A stretch of DNA of 64,000 nt from Idiomarina sp. X4 (GCF_002808045.1 NZ_CP025000.1:1364001-1428000), one strand, 5' to 3'. Shown: positions 50,320-61,077, counted from the stretch's first letter. Program-made: numbers and translations. Notes: a model not told the origin generated them from the sequence alone.

Positions 50320-52425
50320 GTGTACCTATTTGAAGGTTTAAAAGCGCAAATTAGCGAGTATCTGCCGTCTGACCAAGTCGACAGAGTAGCCGAGGCATTT
50401 GTTGTGGCTAATGAAGCTCACAGCACGCAAAAGCGCAGTAGTGGTGAACCTTATATTACCCACCCGGTGGCGGTCGCCAGCTTACTGGCCGATATGCGGC
50501 TTGACTGCGAAACTATCATGGCAGCGTTGCTGCATGATGTCATAGAAGACACAGAAACCAGCCAGGAAGACCTCGCCGAGCAGTTTGGTTCAACGGTTGC
50601 GACCTTGGTAGAGGGCGTGTCTAAACTCGATAAGCTGCAATTTAACTCAAAAGAAGAAGCGCAAGCGGAAAACTATCGCAAAATGATAATGGCGATGGTG
50701 CAGGACATTCGTGTGGTGTTAATAAAGCTGGCGGATCGCACACACAATATGCGAACCATTGAACACCTGCGCCCCGACAAGCGTCGCCGCATTGCCCGGG
50801 AAACATTAGAGATTTATGCTCCCTTGGCTCACCGGCTGGGTATTCATGACATAAAGAATGAACTTGAGCATTTAGGCTTTTGGGCACTTTATCCGTGGCG
50901 TGCGCGGCTATTGGAGTCGGAAGTTAAAAGAGCGCGGGGTAATCGCCGTGAATTTACTGATCGAGTCAAAAGCGAAATATATTCTCGGTTGGAAGGTAAT
51001 AACATCAGTGCCCGCGTGCTGGGACGCGAAAAGCATTTACACAGTATTTATCGGAAAATGCAGACCAAAGAACTCAAGTTTGAGCAAGTAATGGATATTT
51101 ATGCGTTCCGGGTCATTGTGGACAGCGTCGACACCTGTTACCGGGTTCTGGGAGCGTTGCATAATCTGTACAAACCAATCGAGACGCGTTTTAAGGACTA
51201 TATTGCGATTCCAAAGTCCAATGGCTACCAGTCGTTGCATACCTCATTGAAAGGACCGCATGGAGTACCGGTTGAAATCCAAATTCGTACGGAAGAAATG
51301 GATTTAATGGCTGACCGAGGGGTTGCGGCGCACTGGATGTACAAGAAAACCGATGACTCTGGCACTACCGCTCAGGTGCGTGCTCGTAAATGGATGCAAA
51401 GCTTGCTTGAACTCCAGCAAAGCGCTGGCAACTCTTTTGAGTTCATTGAAAGCGTTAAGTCAGATTTATTCCCCGAAGAGATTTACGTGTTCAGTCCAGA
51501 CGGACGAATTACTGAGTTGCCGCAAGGGGCAACCGCGGTTGACTTCGCCTACGCCGTGCATACCGACGTTGGCAACACGTGCATTGGTGCGCGCGTCAAT
51601 CATCGCACCTATTCACTCAGTAAGCCGCTGGAAACTGGGCAAACCGTAGAAATAAAAACGGCACCGAATTCGCGTCCGAATATTGCCTGGCTGAATTTTG
51701 TGGTGACCGGTAAAGCACGGGCAAAAATACGACAGTACCTGAAAAGTCAGGAGGCCGACGAAGCTCAACAGTTGGGTGAGCGCTTACTTCGCTCAGCATT
51801 GGGGCCTGTCAGTTACGACGATATCCCCGAATCAGAATTTGATCGTGTGCTAACGGACACCAAAGTCGCTTCGAAAGAAGAACTGCTGAAGCAAATTGGT
51901 CTGGGCAACTTAATGTCCATTGCCATAGCGAAACGACTGTTGGGTGAGTTACAGCCAATAAAAGATGAAAACGCTTCAGAAAAGAGCTTGTCTATTAAAG
52001 GCGCTGAGGGCTTGCTGGTGAGCTTTGCGAAATGCTGCCGGCCAATTCCGGGCGATGACATCATTGCACACGTCAGTCCCGGTAAAGGTTTGGTCATTCA
52101 TCGCCGTGAATGCAAAAACGTGCGTGGTCATGAGGATGATCCGGGACGTTATTTCCCGGTCGAGTGGGATAACAAGCCAGAAGCGGAATTTATTTCAGAA
52201 ATTAGAATCGAAATTATTAACCATCAGGGTGTTTTAGCCCGATTAACCTCTTCAATAGCGACCACCGGTTGTAATATTGACGGACTGAAAACAGAAGAAA
52301 TTGACGCCAATATTTACTTTATCGATGTCGCACTAACGATAAGAAACCGGAAACATTTAGCGGATGTCATACGCCACATTCGAAAAATGCCGGATGTTCA
52401 GCGCGTGACGCGCTTAAGGAAGTAG
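50320..52425 (+). CDS. spoT: Bifunctional ppGpp hydrolase/synthase SpoT
   Basis: 701 residues from a GTG at 50320 preceded by GGGGAG; E. coli SpoT is 702. The HD hydrolase domain ([14 protein letters not shown] and [10 protein letters not shown]) lies at the start, the synthase around [20 protein letters not shown], then TGS ([16 protein letters not shown]), the zinc-finger region [10 protein letters not shown] and a C-terminal ACT domain. Sets the alarmone level in fatty acid, carbon and iron starvation. Confidence 0.97.
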   Translation: MYLFEGLKAQISEYLPSDQVDRVAEAFVVANEAHSTQKRSSGEPYITHPVAVASLLADMRLDCETIMAALLHDVIEDTETSQEDLAEQFGSTVATLVEGVSKLDKLQFNSKEEAQAENYRKMIMAMVQDIRVVLIKLADRTHNMRTIEHLRPDKRRRIARETLEIYAPLAHRLGIHDIKNELEHLGFWALYPWRARLLESEVKRARGNRREFTDRVKSEIYSRLEGNNISARVLGREKHLHSIYRKMQTKELKFEQVMDIYAFRVIVDSVDTCYRVLGALHNLYKPIETRFKDYIAIPKSNGYQSLHTSLKGPHGVPVEIQIRTEEMDLMADRGVAAHWMYKKTDDSGTTAQVRARKWMQSLLELQQSAGNSFEFIESVKSDLFPEEIYVFSPDGRITELPQGATAVDFAYAVHTDVGNTCIGARVNHRTYSLSKPLETGQTVEIKTAPNSRPNIAWLNFVVTGKARAKIRQYLKSQEADEAQQLGERLLRSALGPVSYDDIPESEFDRVLTDTKVASKEELLKQIGLGNLMSIAIAKRLLGELQPIKDENASEKSLSIKGAEGLLVSFAKCCRPIPGDDIIAHVSPGKGLVIHRRECKNVRGHEDDPGRYFPVEWDNKPEAEFISEIRIEIINHQGVLARLTSSIATTGCNIDGLKTEEIDANIYFIDVALTIRNRKHLADVIRHIRKMPDVQRVTRLRK

Positions 52426-52426
52426 T

Positions 52427-52819
52427 ATGTCAAAAGTGATTATTTCTACCGATAACGCACCTGCAGCGATAGGCACTTATTCGCAGGCAGTAAAAATTGG
52501 CACAACGGTGTATTTGTCAGGGCAAATTCCATTGGTACCTGAAACCATGGAACTGGTGAGTGAAGACTTTACCGCACAAGCGGAACAAGTCTTTAAAAAC
52601 CTGACGGCGGTTTGTGAAGCTGCTGGCGGTGAACTTCAGGACATGGTTAAGCTACAAATTTATCTGACCGATTTGGGCGAGTTCGCCATTGTGAACGAAG
52701 TCATGGCGAAGTTCTTTAAAGAACCTTACCCAGCCCGTGCGGCTATTGGCGTGAAGCAATTGCCAAAAGGCGCACAGATTGAGATAGACGGTATTCTAGA
52801 GTTGCCGAGCACTAACTAA
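52427..52819 (+). CDS. ridA: RidA family enamine/imine deaminase
   Basis: 130 residues; [20 protein letters not shown], then [20 protein letters not shown] hold the catalytic Arg and Glu of RidA. Hydrolyses reactive 2-aminoacrylate. The start is 1 bp after the spoT stop; a standard gammaproteobacterial order. Confidence 0.94.
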   Translation: MSKVIISTDNAPAAIGTYSQAVKIGTTVYLSGQIPLVPETMELVSEDFTAQAEQVFKNLTAVCEAAGGELQDMVKLQIYLTDLGEFAIVNEVMAKFFKEPYPARAAIGVKQLPKGAQIEIDGILELPSTN

Positions 52820-52822
52820 GCC

Positions 52823-54166
52823 TCATGCCACTGTTTCTGGCGCTGGCTCTCTGTCTTCCAGAGGTCGGCGCCAAATAATAATAGCGATAGCGACTGCCGC
52901 CAGAATAAAGCAGTAACCCGTGTGGATACTGACCGACAACGGCGATATTTTAAAGCTGGCCCCCATCAGTAAAGCCTGCGCTCCGTAAGGTAATGCCCCT
53001 TGTACCACACAGGCAAAAATATCCAGTAAGCTGGCGCTTTGACGTGGCGCTAAATTACCAATTTTAGCCAGCCGTTTACTGACTTCCCCGGCTAATAGAA
53101 TACTGACTGTATTGTTAGCAACGCACAAGTTTGTTAGTGCCGTGAGCCCCGCGACGCCAATAGCAGAAGCGCGTTGCTTGTGCTTGCTGACTTTGTTTGC
53201 GGCGGCTTCGACAAACTGCGCTAAGAAAGCTAACCCGCCCTGCTGGCGAATCAATGCTGATAACCCGCCAATAAGCAATGACAGCAAGAAAATTTCCTGC
53301 ATGCTTTCAAAGCCTTTGTAAATGTCCTGACTGAAAGCAACCCATTGGTAGTCGACGGTGAACATACCAAATGCTGCAGCCATAACGATACCAAGACCAA
53401 GAACTGCGAATACGTTCAGGCCTAACACCGCCAGTATAATGATCGCAAAATAAGGAATGGCGAGCCAAAGGTTAGCGTCCGGAACATTAAGAGGGACCCC
53501 GCTGGTGTCGTAAGTAACCAACCACAGAACAGTGACAATAGCCGCGGGTATCGCAATTTTTAAGTTCGCTCGGAACTTGTCACGCATGGTACAACCTTGA
53601 GTACGCGTTGCGGCAATGGTGGTGTCAGATATTATCGACAAGTTGTCACCAAACATAGCGCCGCTGACCAACACGCCTGCGAGTAGTGGCAAGCTAATGT
53701 CAGTGGCTTCGCCAATACCTAAAACCACCGGCGCTAACGCCGCCAGAGTGCCCATGGATGTCCCCATTGCGGTTGAGATAACCCCGGCAATAATGAACAG
53801 ACCCGGCAGCAGGAACGCGGCAGGAATAATGCTGAGACCTAATGCAACCATTGCATCCACACCACCCGTGGCTTCAGCAACTGTACTGAATGCGCCTGCC
53901 AGAAGGTAGATAACGCACATGGTAATGATGTTATTGTCACCCACACCGGCGACAAAGGTGTTAATTCTTTCTTCAAAGGCCTGCTTGCTGAGCAGTATAC
54001 CTAATACAATGGCGGGTAATATGGCGACAGGACTTGGTAGTTGATAGAAAGCGTACTCAACACCTTCGTTCTGAAAGTAGAGGCCAGTGCCTAAAAATAA
54101 AATCAGGAATAGCGCGAGTGGAAGAAGCGCTTTAGCACTTGCCGGTTGTGGCGACGAATCTGTCAT
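52823..54166 (-). CDS. NhaC-family sodium/proton antiporter
   Basis: 447 residues, about twelve helices. MGTSMGTLAALAPVVLGIGE and FGDNLSIISDTTIAATRTQG are the core NhaC/YfiB signatures with membrane-embedded polar residues. May exchange sodium for protons or a dicarboxylate pair. Convergent with ridA. Confidence 0.82.
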   Translation of the reverse strand: MTDSSPQPASAKALLPLALFLILFLGTGLYFQNEGVEYAFYQLPSPVAILPAIVLGILLSKQAFEERINTFVAGVGDNNIITMCVIYLLAGAFSTVAEATGGVDAMVALGLSIIPAAFLLPGLFIIAGVISTAMGTSMGTLAALAPVVLGIGEATDISLPLLAGVLVSGAMFGDNLSIISDTTIAATRTQGCTMRDKFRANLKIAIPAAIVTVLWLVTYDTSGVPLNVPDANLWLAIPYFAIIILAVLGLNVFAVLGLGIVMAAAFGMFTVDYQWVAFSQDIYKGFESMQEIFLLSLLIGGLSALIRQQGGLAFLAQFVEAAANKVSKHKQRASAIGVAGLTALTNLCVANNTVSILLAGEVSKRLAKIGNLAPRQSASLLDIFACVVQGALPYGAQALLMGASFKISPLSVSIHTGYCFILAAVAIAIIIWRRPLEDREPAPETVA

Positions 54167-54302
54167 AAACTACCTTTTATTTTTATTTTGGACGTCCAGA
54201 AGCTTATCCGTCCATTGGTTTTTGTGCAACATTTTTTCTGCAACACGAAAGTAATGCATTGATTGTGACCACAGTGGTATATTTTTGCAAAAGGAGGCGT
54301 TT

Positions 54303-55526
54303 ATGGATCAGTTTTTTGGCAGGGCTTATGTGTTTATTCCCTGCTATTTGGACGGAAAAGCACTAAAAGCGGTTGAAACTGAACAAGGGTCCTATGTCAG
54401 TGAAATGGCTGACAGGTTTTCAGAAGAAGTGTCGAACCGCAGCTGGAACCAGTTCGAACGCGGAACGCTGGGTCGCTTTTCATTTAACTTTTACGGCGAA
54501 AGCGAAAAAGACACGAATTGCGAGCAACTGCCGGGTGACGTTTATTTCACCTTAAACCAGCGTACTCAGTTATGCATTTTAACGATTGTATTTGGTGTTA
54601 ATGGTGAGCCAATAACTCAGCTGTTAGACAGAGTCTCGCGTGAAGGCATTGAAATAACGAATGGTGATGAGCGTAACGCCAGTTTCTATGAATACTTAAA
54701 AGCAAACCATGGATTGCAGGTGTCCGGCAAAGCACGCGTTTGCCTCAGTACAGGTCAAAAGCTGTCAGACATTTTAAAGCCGTCGATATTTGCGAACGAG
54801 ATGTTTGAGTCCGATGTGATGGAGTCGGCGGGTTTATTGCCGACCTTTGGTCAAGGCTGCTGGCAGGAAAATATAGCGGTGTACAACAGCAGTGAGATAT
54901 ACGCGAGCAAGACAACTGTGCTTCGTTACGACAGTAATCTGGATAATGATGATCCTGAGCTATCGGGCACGTCAGTAAATGCCATTCGGCGTGACTTAAT
55001 GCTGACCTTTATTATTGAGTTGTTGATGTTCAGAGAAGCGTCTATAAAGCGCGCGAACTTGCGAGTGACCCATTCAATACAAACCGATGAGAAACTGGAG
55101 CTGGACGACATTAATGACTTGATGGGTGACTTTAAAGCGGCCATTTTGTTTTGGGATTTGGATATATTTCTCTATCCATCAGCCCAGCAGTTGGCTGACA
55201 GCTTGTTTGAAAAGTTTGATATTGATCGTTCGCTGGAAACGTACCGAAAGAACCAAAGCTTCCTCGAACAGCGAGTAAACCTGTCGAATGCTGCGCAGGC
55301 AGAAAAAGAAACCCGCACGATAAACTACATTGCTATTATTGTGTTCTTTTTCGAGGCGGTGCCGTTACTATTCGTGTTAGCGGAATCACTTATCCAGAAA
55401 AAGCCGCTTAATATGCTAGCGATATATTCCGGGATAGCTGCGATTAGTGTTAGTTTTGTCTTATTTGTTGCGATTTTGGGCATTGTAAGAATGCGTCGGC
55501 TCACCAAAAAAGCGGTACGAAGTTAA
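54303..55526 (+). CDS. Unrecognised membrane protein, first gene of a coupled three-gene operon
   Basis: 407 residues from the ATG at 54303, which has a near-perfect AAAGGAGG before it; a TTG at 54285 is less likely. Residues 1 to about 345 look soluble (VSNRSWNQFERGTLGRFSFN; EITNGDERNASFYEYLKANH; LEQRVNLSNAAQAEKETR), the last 60 hold two membrane helices (NYIAIIVFFFEAVPLLFVLA and LAIYSGIAAISVSFVLFVAI) and a short basic tail. The layout recalls CorA-like proteins but the G-M-N motif is absent. Its TAA overlaps the next ATG (TAATG). Confidence 0.7.
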   Translation: MDQFFGRAYVFIPCYLDGKALKAVETEQGSYVSEMADRFSEEVSNRSWNQFERGTLGRFSFNFYGESEKDTNCEQLPGDVYFTLNQRTQLCILTIVFGVNGEPITQLLDRVSREGIEITNGDERNASFYEYLKANHGLQVSGKARVCLSTGQKLSDILKPSIFANEMFESDVMESAGLLPTFGQGCWQENIAVYNSSEIYASKTTVLRYDSNLDNDDPELSGTSVNAIRRDLMLTFIIELLMFREASIKRANLRVTHSIQTDEKLELDDINDLMGDFKAAILFWDLDIFLYPSAQQLADSLFEKFDIDRSLETYRKNQSFLEQRVNLSNAAQAEKETRTINYIAIIVFFFEAVPLLFVLAESLIQKKPLNMLAIYSGIAAISVSFVLFVAILGIVRMRRLTKKAVRS

Positions 55527-56080
55527 TGCAAGAAAAACAGTTAAGCCCCGGCTTTTTCACCTATGCAGAATTACAGGGAATGGGCTACACCGTTGATGAC
55601 ATTGTTGAAAAAACCGTCGCGCTATCAGCCGATGATATTTCCGGCTATGACTCGCAAGATAACGAGAGTCAGTATTGGTTAAAGCATCGTCGGAACAATA
55701 TGTCATTGTTTGTTTGTGCTATGCAGGGTGACACTATGTTAGGCCACTTCTCAGCCATGCGCGTAAAAACAGATGAAGCAATGGCGTTTTTAGAGGGGAA
55801 GTGCTCTGAGACTGAGTTCACCGTGGTTTCAGGGCAGGATGCTCAAACAGCACCGCACTATGTTTATATTAGCGCCGTCGTGGTGAAGAAGACTTTGCGA
55901 AACAGCTCTGTTGCAATGAAACTCATACGCCAAGGGTATCGTCTCTTGAATCAGTATTTAAGGGAAACCCCGCAAGCTAAGGGGATTTTTGCGGAAGCCT
56001 ACTCGGCAGAAGGGCGAAGACTCTGCGAACTCTTCGGTATGAACAATATATCGGCTAACTTTTATCGTAAGGACAGGTAA
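55526..56080 (+). CDS. GNAT-like protein, second gene of the coupled operon
   Basis: 184 residues. YISAVVVKKTLRNSSVAMKL resembles the acetyl-CoA strand-helix of GNAT enzymes, and AEAYSAEGRRLCELFGMNNI the end of the domain; the canonical Q/R-x-x-G-x-G loop is altered. Substrate unknown. Its start and stop overlap the neighbouring genes by single bases, so it is translated with the membrane protein and the CDF transporter. Confidence 0.68.
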   Translation: MQEKQLSPGFFTYAELQGMGYTVDDIVEKTVALSADDISGYDSQDNESQYWLKHRRNNMSLFVCAMQGDTMLGHFSAMRVKTDEAMAFLEGKCSETEFTVVSGQDAQTAPHYVYISAVVVKKTLRNSSVAMKLIRQGYRLLNQYLRETPQAKGIFAEAYSAEGRRLCELFGMNNISANFYRKDR

Positions 56081-57003
56081 TGTTCAGTAAAAAGCTCGAC
56101 CCAGAGTTAGAGTCACAACTGTTATCTTTATCCGTATTGGCCTCGTTGTTCTTCACGGTGTCGGGTATTGTGGTTGGGCTGTTAACCGGCTCGTCAGTGG
56201 TTCTTTTTGACGGCTTGTACTCAGGTATCAGCTTATTACTGTCCTATTTGTCGCTCATTGCTGCTAAAAATGTGAATGCCGACGATAGTGTCTCCTTTCC
56301 TTATGGTAAAAGCGCTATTGAACCCTTTTTAGTCGGCGTTAAATACCTCACGTTAATTGTCTTATGTGTGTATTCTGCTTTTGCTGCCGCCTTTGATATT
56401 GCCGCTGGCGGCAGTGACGTGAATATCGACGTGGCGTTGGTGTATTCGCTTATCTCCTCGGTTGTCTGTGCGGGTGTTTACTTTTATTTCAAAAAAGCCT
56501 CAGCCAATTTGGAGTCAGACTTGGTTCGCTCTGAGTCTTACGAATGGTTTCTGGATACCATTTTGTCCACGGGTATATTTATTGGCTTTGTTGGTGCGCT
56601 AATACTCATGCGCGTTTCGATGGAAGAGTGGGTGCCCTATATTGACCCTGTATTGGTGTTGGTAGCGTCACTTGCGTTTATTGCTACTCCGCTGAAAGGG
56701 CTAATCCAAAGTGCCAAAGAACTCATCGGTTTTCAGCCGAAAGGAAAACTCGTCAAGCAGTTAAATCGCATTGTGGAAGAGGTTGAAAAAGAAAATAACT
56801 TTGACGCAAGTGTGGTTCGTATTCAAAAAGTCGGTCGCACCGTATTCCTGGAAATTGACTTTATTGTTAAGGATGATGACTTCTCTGTGACAGTCCTTCG
56901 GCAAGATGACATACGTGAAAAAATACACAGTCAAATTGTAAAACTGGGATACCGTTGGTGGCTCACAGTTGCCTTTACCAAAGACGAGAAATGGGTGGCT
57001 TAA
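56080..57003 (+). CDS. Cation diffusion facilitator family transporter, atypical metal site
   Basis: 307 residues with six helices and a C-terminal cytoplasmic domain. FDGLYSGISLLLS (Asp44, Ser48 where the family has D-x-x-x-D) and SYEWFLDTILS (Glu155, Asp159 in place of H/D-x-x-x-D) make up the likely metal site. This unusual Asp, Ser, Glu, Asp set suggests a metal other than zinc, or loss of binding. The role is probably metal efflux. Third gene of the operon. Confidence 0.78.
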   Translation: MFSKKLDPELESQLLSLSVLASLFFTVSGIVVGLLTGSSVVLFDGLYSGISLLLSYLSLIAAKNVNADDSVSFPYGKSAIEPFLVGVKYLTLIVLCVYSAFAAAFDIAAGGSDVNIDVALVYSLISSVVCAGVYFYFKKASANLESDLVRSESYEWFLDTILSTGIFIGFVGALILMRVSMEEWVPYIDPVLVLVASLAFIATPLKGLIQSAKELIGFQPKGKLVKQLNRIVEEVEKENNFDASVVRIQKVGRTVFLEIDFIVKDDDFSVTVLRQDDIREKIHSQIVKLGYRWWLTVAFTKDEKWVA

Positions 57004-58208
57004 CTGATGGCTAGGCGGCACCACTGACTGGCATCGACGTACAATTGGCCAACATTAGTGCCGTTCATTTTTTGTTTTAACGGATGCTTTTCCAGTTTGT
57101 CCCACTTACCGCGTTCATATAGCTCGGTCATTTCCAGTAAAAAGCCCCAGGCACCCTCACGTTTTAATAGGGCGCGTTCGATGTCTTTCGACACAGGAAG
57201 CTGCTTTAATATGTCTTCCATGGAGACACCTAAAATAATATCCAGTAATGACAGCATGCCCGTTAAAAACGCAGCAGAATGGTACTTCTCGCTAAGAATT
57301 TCAGCACTAATAAGCTCCATAAACCGCGCACGGGTAATTGACTTTATAGTCAGTTCTTCGGGTTCACCTGCAGATACATTGGCCAAAACCACCAGCGTGA
57401 TGAAACGCTTTATCTCATTGGTGCCTAAATAGGCCAGCGCATGTTGTATGGTTTCTATTCGCTTGCGGCCGCCGTGTAACGCGCTATTGACCAATTTCAG
57501 CAAACTGTAAGTGAGCGACAAGTCCTGCTCGATAATCTGCCGTAACACTTTTAAGTCAATATCGTCTTTGTGAGTCTCTTTCAGCAGTGTCAGCATGCTG
57601 AGCCGATTGGGAGACAATGACTTTCGTTGAAGTACTTGCGGTTGCTCAAAGAAAAAACCCTGAAAGTAGTCAAACCCGAGCTCCAGACAGCGTTCAAATT
57701 CTTCTCTGGTTTCGACGCGCTCCGCAAGTAACGGAACGCCTTGTTCTTTGAAGTATTTTATTTTGTCATCCAGAGCCAGTCCCTGCTCCTGAATATCAAT
57801 TTTCACCATATTGATCATGGGAATGACCGGCTCCCACTGATTATCGAAGTCGTGATCATCAAGGGCGATGCGATAACCTTTTGATTTGGCGGAGTTGCAT
57901 GCTTTTAACAAGGGCTCGTCGACACCAACGGTTTCAAGCAACTCCACCCAGACCGTTCGGGCATTAAGAAAAGACGGGAAGTCATTCAACAATGTTTGTG
58001 CATGAAAATTAATAAACGCTTGCTTGCCCATACACAAGGTTTGAATGTCGCCCAGCAAGTGCTGTTCGAGCAAAAGCTTTGATGTCGCTTCGTTGGGATC
58101 AATATTCGGGAAGCTGTTTGCTTCACTGTCGCGAAACAATAACTCGTACCCGTAAACTTTTTGGTCGCGGGTAAGAATCGGCTGTCTGGCGATGTACGAA
58201 TATGACAT
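57000..58208 (-). CDS. EAL-HDOD signalling protein
   Basis: 402 residues. Residues 1 to about 200 are an EAL-like domain (YIARQPILTRDQKVYGYELLFR, AERVETREEFERCLELGFDYFQG) with EAL replaced by YELLF and metal ligands incomplete; about 200-390 an HDOD domain (RLSMLTLLKETHKDDIDLKV, SALHGGRKRIETIQHALAYL). Similar to CdgJ/YuxH types that act as signalling scaffolds rather than hydrolases. Overlaps the convergent CDF stop by 4 bp. Confidence 0.85.
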   Translation of the reverse strand: MSYSYIARQPILTRDQKVYGYELLFRDSEANSFPNIDPNEATSKLLLEQHLLGDIQTLCMGKQAFINFHAQTLLNDFPSFLNARTVWVELLETVGVDEPLLKACNSAKSKGYRIALDDHDFDNQWEPVIPMINMVKIDIQEQGLALDDKIKYFKEQGVPLLAERVETREEFERCLELGFDYFQGFFFEQPQVLQRKSLSPNRLSMLTLLKETHKDDIDLKVLRQIIEQDLSLTYSLLKLVNSALHGGRKRIETIQHALAYLGTNEIKRFITLVVLANVSAGEPEELTIKSITRARFMELISAEILSEKYHSAAFLTGMLSLLDIILGVSMEDILKQLPVSKDIERALLKREGAWGFLLEMTELYERGKWDKLEKHPLKQKMNGTNVGQLYVDASQWCRLAIS

Positions 58209-58302
58209 TCAATGTCCTGTTTTGTGTCATTGTTTTCGGTTAGGACTGATTCACTGACTCGGGTATACTGCTAATAATTAGTTCTTTTTTCGAAAAAATG
58301 CA

Positions 58303-58986
58303 ATGAGTCCTGAACGCTATTTAAGAATTAACCAAATGCTTGATAAACGCCAGCCTGACTTAACGGTGATTATGGAGAATGTTCATAAGAACCATAACTT
58401 GTCAGCGGTGGTGCGCTCTGCCGACGCAGTGGGTGTACACGAAATGCATGCGGTATGGCTGACTAAAAAGGCAAGACTATCGGGTGGCACTGCACTAGGC
58501 AGTCAAAACTGGGTGAAAATTCATAACCACCGGTCTATGGATGACGCTATAAGCACTGTGCGTGAGCAGGGAATGCAGGTTGTGGTGACGCACTTATCAG
58601 AGCATTCAGTCGACTTCAGAGACATTGATTACACGAAACCAACGGCGATTTTACTTGGGCAGGAAAAGTACGGGGTGACTGAGCGGGCGTTGGCGCAAGC
58701 TGACCATCATGTGATGATACCCATGGTGGGAATGGTGCAGTCGTTGAATGTGTCAGTGGCAGGAGCGGTAATGTTTTATGAAGCACAGCGTCAGCGTGAA
58801 CTGGCTGGTATGTATCAGTCGCCTCAAATGAGTGCGCAAGAGCGTCACCGAGTGCTTTTTGAGGGCGGCCACCCCATTTATGCGAAAGCGTGTAAACGCA
58901 AAGGTATAGCTTATCCTGAGCTCGATGAGAGCGGTCAAATTATGGCGGATGATACTTGGTGGCAAAGCATGCGGGAAAAACGTTAA
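58303..58986 (+). CDS. trmH: tRNA (guanosine-18-2'-O)-methyltransferase
   Basis: 227 residues. MSPERYLRINQMLDKRQPDL matches the TrmH start; ILLGQEKYGVTERAL and MIPMVGMVQSLNVSVAGAVM are the SPOUT knot motifs that bind AdoMet. Methylates Gm18 in tRNA. Ends 9 bp before recG, as in many gammaproteobacteria. Confidence 0.95.
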   Translation: MSPERYLRINQMLDKRQPDLTVIMENVHKNHNLSAVVRSADAVGVHEMHAVWLTKKARLSGGTALGSQNWVKIHNHRSMDDAISTVREQGMQVVVTHLSEHSVDFRDIDYTKPTAILLGQEKYGVTERALAQADHHVMIPMVGMVQSLNVSVAGAVMFYEAQRQRELAGMYQSPQMSAQERHRVLFEGGHPIYAKACKRKGIAYPELDESGQIMADDTWWQSMREKR

Positions 58987-58995
58987 GGGGGCATT

Positions 58996-61077
58996 GTGCC
59001 GGAAAGCGGGCTGCACCGAATTCCATTAACGGTGCTAAAAGGCGTTGGAGACAAAGTAGCGGTTAAGCTGAAAAAGCTTGGGCTTGAGTCTGTCAGTGAC
59101 GCGTTATTGCACCTGCCGCTTCGTTACGAAGATCGCACCCGTATTGAATCGGTCGCTCAGCTGCGCCAAGGCATGTCGACGAATGTGTTGGTCACTGTCA
59201 GGCATGCTGATATTAAATATGGTCGTCGGCGTATGTTGATCTGTCAGGCGTCGGACGACACCGGCAGCATCTCGTTGCGGTTCTTTCAATTCAGTGCCGC
59301 TCAGTTGAAGCAGTTTGCCGCCGGGACAAAGATTCTGGCATTCGGTGAAGTGCGGCGTGGTATGACTGGATGGGAGATGATTCACCCGGAATACAAAGTG
59401 ATGCGGGGGGACGACGCTGTGCCCACCGAAGATACGCTGACACCGGTATACCCTATGACTGAAGGGGTCACTCAAGGGCTACTAAGAAAGGTCATAGAGC
59501 AAGCACTGAGTTACTTAACCCCGGGAGCCTTACCTGAGTTACTCCCCAATACGTTGCAGCCACATCATTTATCATTGGAACAGGCTATTTTAACGCTTCA
59601 CAAGCCTCCGAAAGACGTGTCTCTGCAAGCGCTTGAACAAGGTGAACACCCTGCCCAGCAGCGGCTGGCCATGGAAGAGCTTATTGCTCACCAATTAAGT
59701 ATGCTGCAACTGCGACATTCGAAACAGCAGCAAGCCGGCTTTAAAGTGGCGGGTTCAGGGCGTTTAACTCAGCCCTTTTTAAGCCAGCTTCCGTTTTCTC
59801 CGACGAATGCACAACAGCGTGTAGTGGATGAAATTACCGGTGATATGGCACAGGGCGCCCCTATGATGCGGCTTGTGCAGGGCGATGTCGGCTCAGGTAA
59901 AACACTGGTGGCTGCGCTGAGCGCCTTATCGGCTATTGAGGCAGGATACCAGGTTGCGCTAATGGCCCCCACCGAACTGCTGTCCGAGCAACACGCCATT
60001 ACGTTCGAGCAGTGGTTAAGTTCGCTGGGCGTTAATGTTGCCTGGTTAAGCGGTAAGTCGAAAGGCAAACGCCGTACCGAGCTACTCGACCAATTAAAGG
60101 CCGGCGATATTCATCTGTTAGTGGGTACTCACGCGCTTTTTCAAAATGACGTTGAATATCAGAACCTGGCGTTAGTTATTATTGATGAACAGCACCGTTT
60201 TGGGGTACATCAACGGTTACAATTGCGGGAGAAAGGTGTTCAGGCGGGTGTGCATCCGCACCAATTAATTATGACGGCAACGCCAATACCCCGAACATTA
60301 GCCATGACGGCTTATGCGGACTTGGCCACGTCCATTATCGACGAATTGCCGCCGGGGCGAACCCCGGTGACAACGGTGGCGGTGCCGGATACACGACGAC
60401 AGGACGTAGTCGAGCGCGTGCGGGACGTGTGTCAGAGCGAAGGCCGGCAAGCGTATTGGGTGTGTACGCTTATTGAAGAGTCTGATGTATTGGAATGCCA
60501 GGCAGCGGAGGACACCGCTAACGATCTTCAAGAGCAATTGCCGGGGTTAAATATCGGATTAGTGCATGGCCGCCTCAAGCATGAACAAAAAGAACAGGTT
60601 ATGCAGGCATTTAAGGCGGGTGACGTTGATCTTTTGGTGGCAACAACGGTTATTGAAGTCGGAGTGGATGTCCCCAATGCGTCGTTGATGATCATTGAAA
60701 ACCCAGAGCGCCTTGGTTTAGCGCAGTTGCATCAGTTGCGGGGACGTGTTGGTAGAGGTTCGGTGGCCAGTCACTGTGTGCTGCTTTACCACAGCCCGCT
60801 GTCGCAAACTGCCCAGCAGCGGCTCGGCGTCTTGCGTGAAAGTAACGACGGCTTTGTGATTGCCCAGAAGGATTTAGAAATTCGTGGACCGGGTGAATTG
60901 CTTGGTCATCGACAGACAGGTTTGGCGGCGTTAAAAGTGGCGGACTTAGAGCGTGACGAGCCGCTTATTCCGGAAGCTCAGCGAATTGCTGAAATTGTAT
61001 TGAAAGAGTATCCGCAAAGCGCAAATGCGCTGATTGAGCGGTGGTTACCAAGGCGTGACCACTATGCTCAAGTGTGA
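58996..61077 (+). CDS. recG: ATP-dependent DNA helicase RecG
   Basis: 693 residues, equal to E. coli RecG. GTG start at 58996 with GGGGG before it. N-terminal wedge (LPLRYEDRTRIESVAQLR), Walker A GDVGSGKTLVA, DEQH box IIDEQHRFGVHQR, MTATPIPRTLAMT, TTVIEVGVDVPNAS and QLRGRVGRG complete the helicase. Reverses stalled forks and processes Holliday junctions. Confidence 0.97.
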   Translation: MPESGLHRIPLTVLKGVGDKVAVKLKKLGLESVSDALLHLPLRYEDRTRIESVAQLRQGMSTNVLVTVRHADIKYGRRRMLICQASDDTGSISLRFFQFSAAQLKQFAAGTKILAFGEVRRGMTGWEMIHPEYKVMRGDDAVPTEDTLTPVYPMTEGVTQGLLRKVIEQALSYLTPGALPELLPNTLQPHHLSLEQAILTLHKPPKDVSLQALEQGEHPAQQRLAMEELIAHQLSMLQLRHSKQQQAGFKVAGSGRLTQPFLSQLPFSPTNAQQRVVDEITGDMAQGAPMMRLVQGDVGSGKTLVAALSALSAIEAGYQVALMAPTELLSEQHAITFEQWLSSLGVNVAWLSGKSKGKRRTELLDQLKAGDIHLLVGTHALFQNDVEYQNLALVIIDEQHRFGVHQRLQLREKGVQAGVHPHQLIMTATPIPRTLAMTAYADLATSIIDELPPGRTPVTTVAVPDTRRQDVVERVRDVCQSEGRQAYWVCTLIEESDVLECQAAEDTANDLQEQLPGLNIGLVHGRLKHEQKEQVMQAFKAGDVDLLVATTVIEVGVDVPNASLMIIENPERLGLAQLHQLRGRVGRGSVASHCVLLYHSPLSQTAQQRLGVLRESNDGFVIAQKDLEIRGPGELLGHRQTGLAALKVADLERDEPLIPEAQRIAEIVLKEYPQSANALIERWLPRRDHYAQV

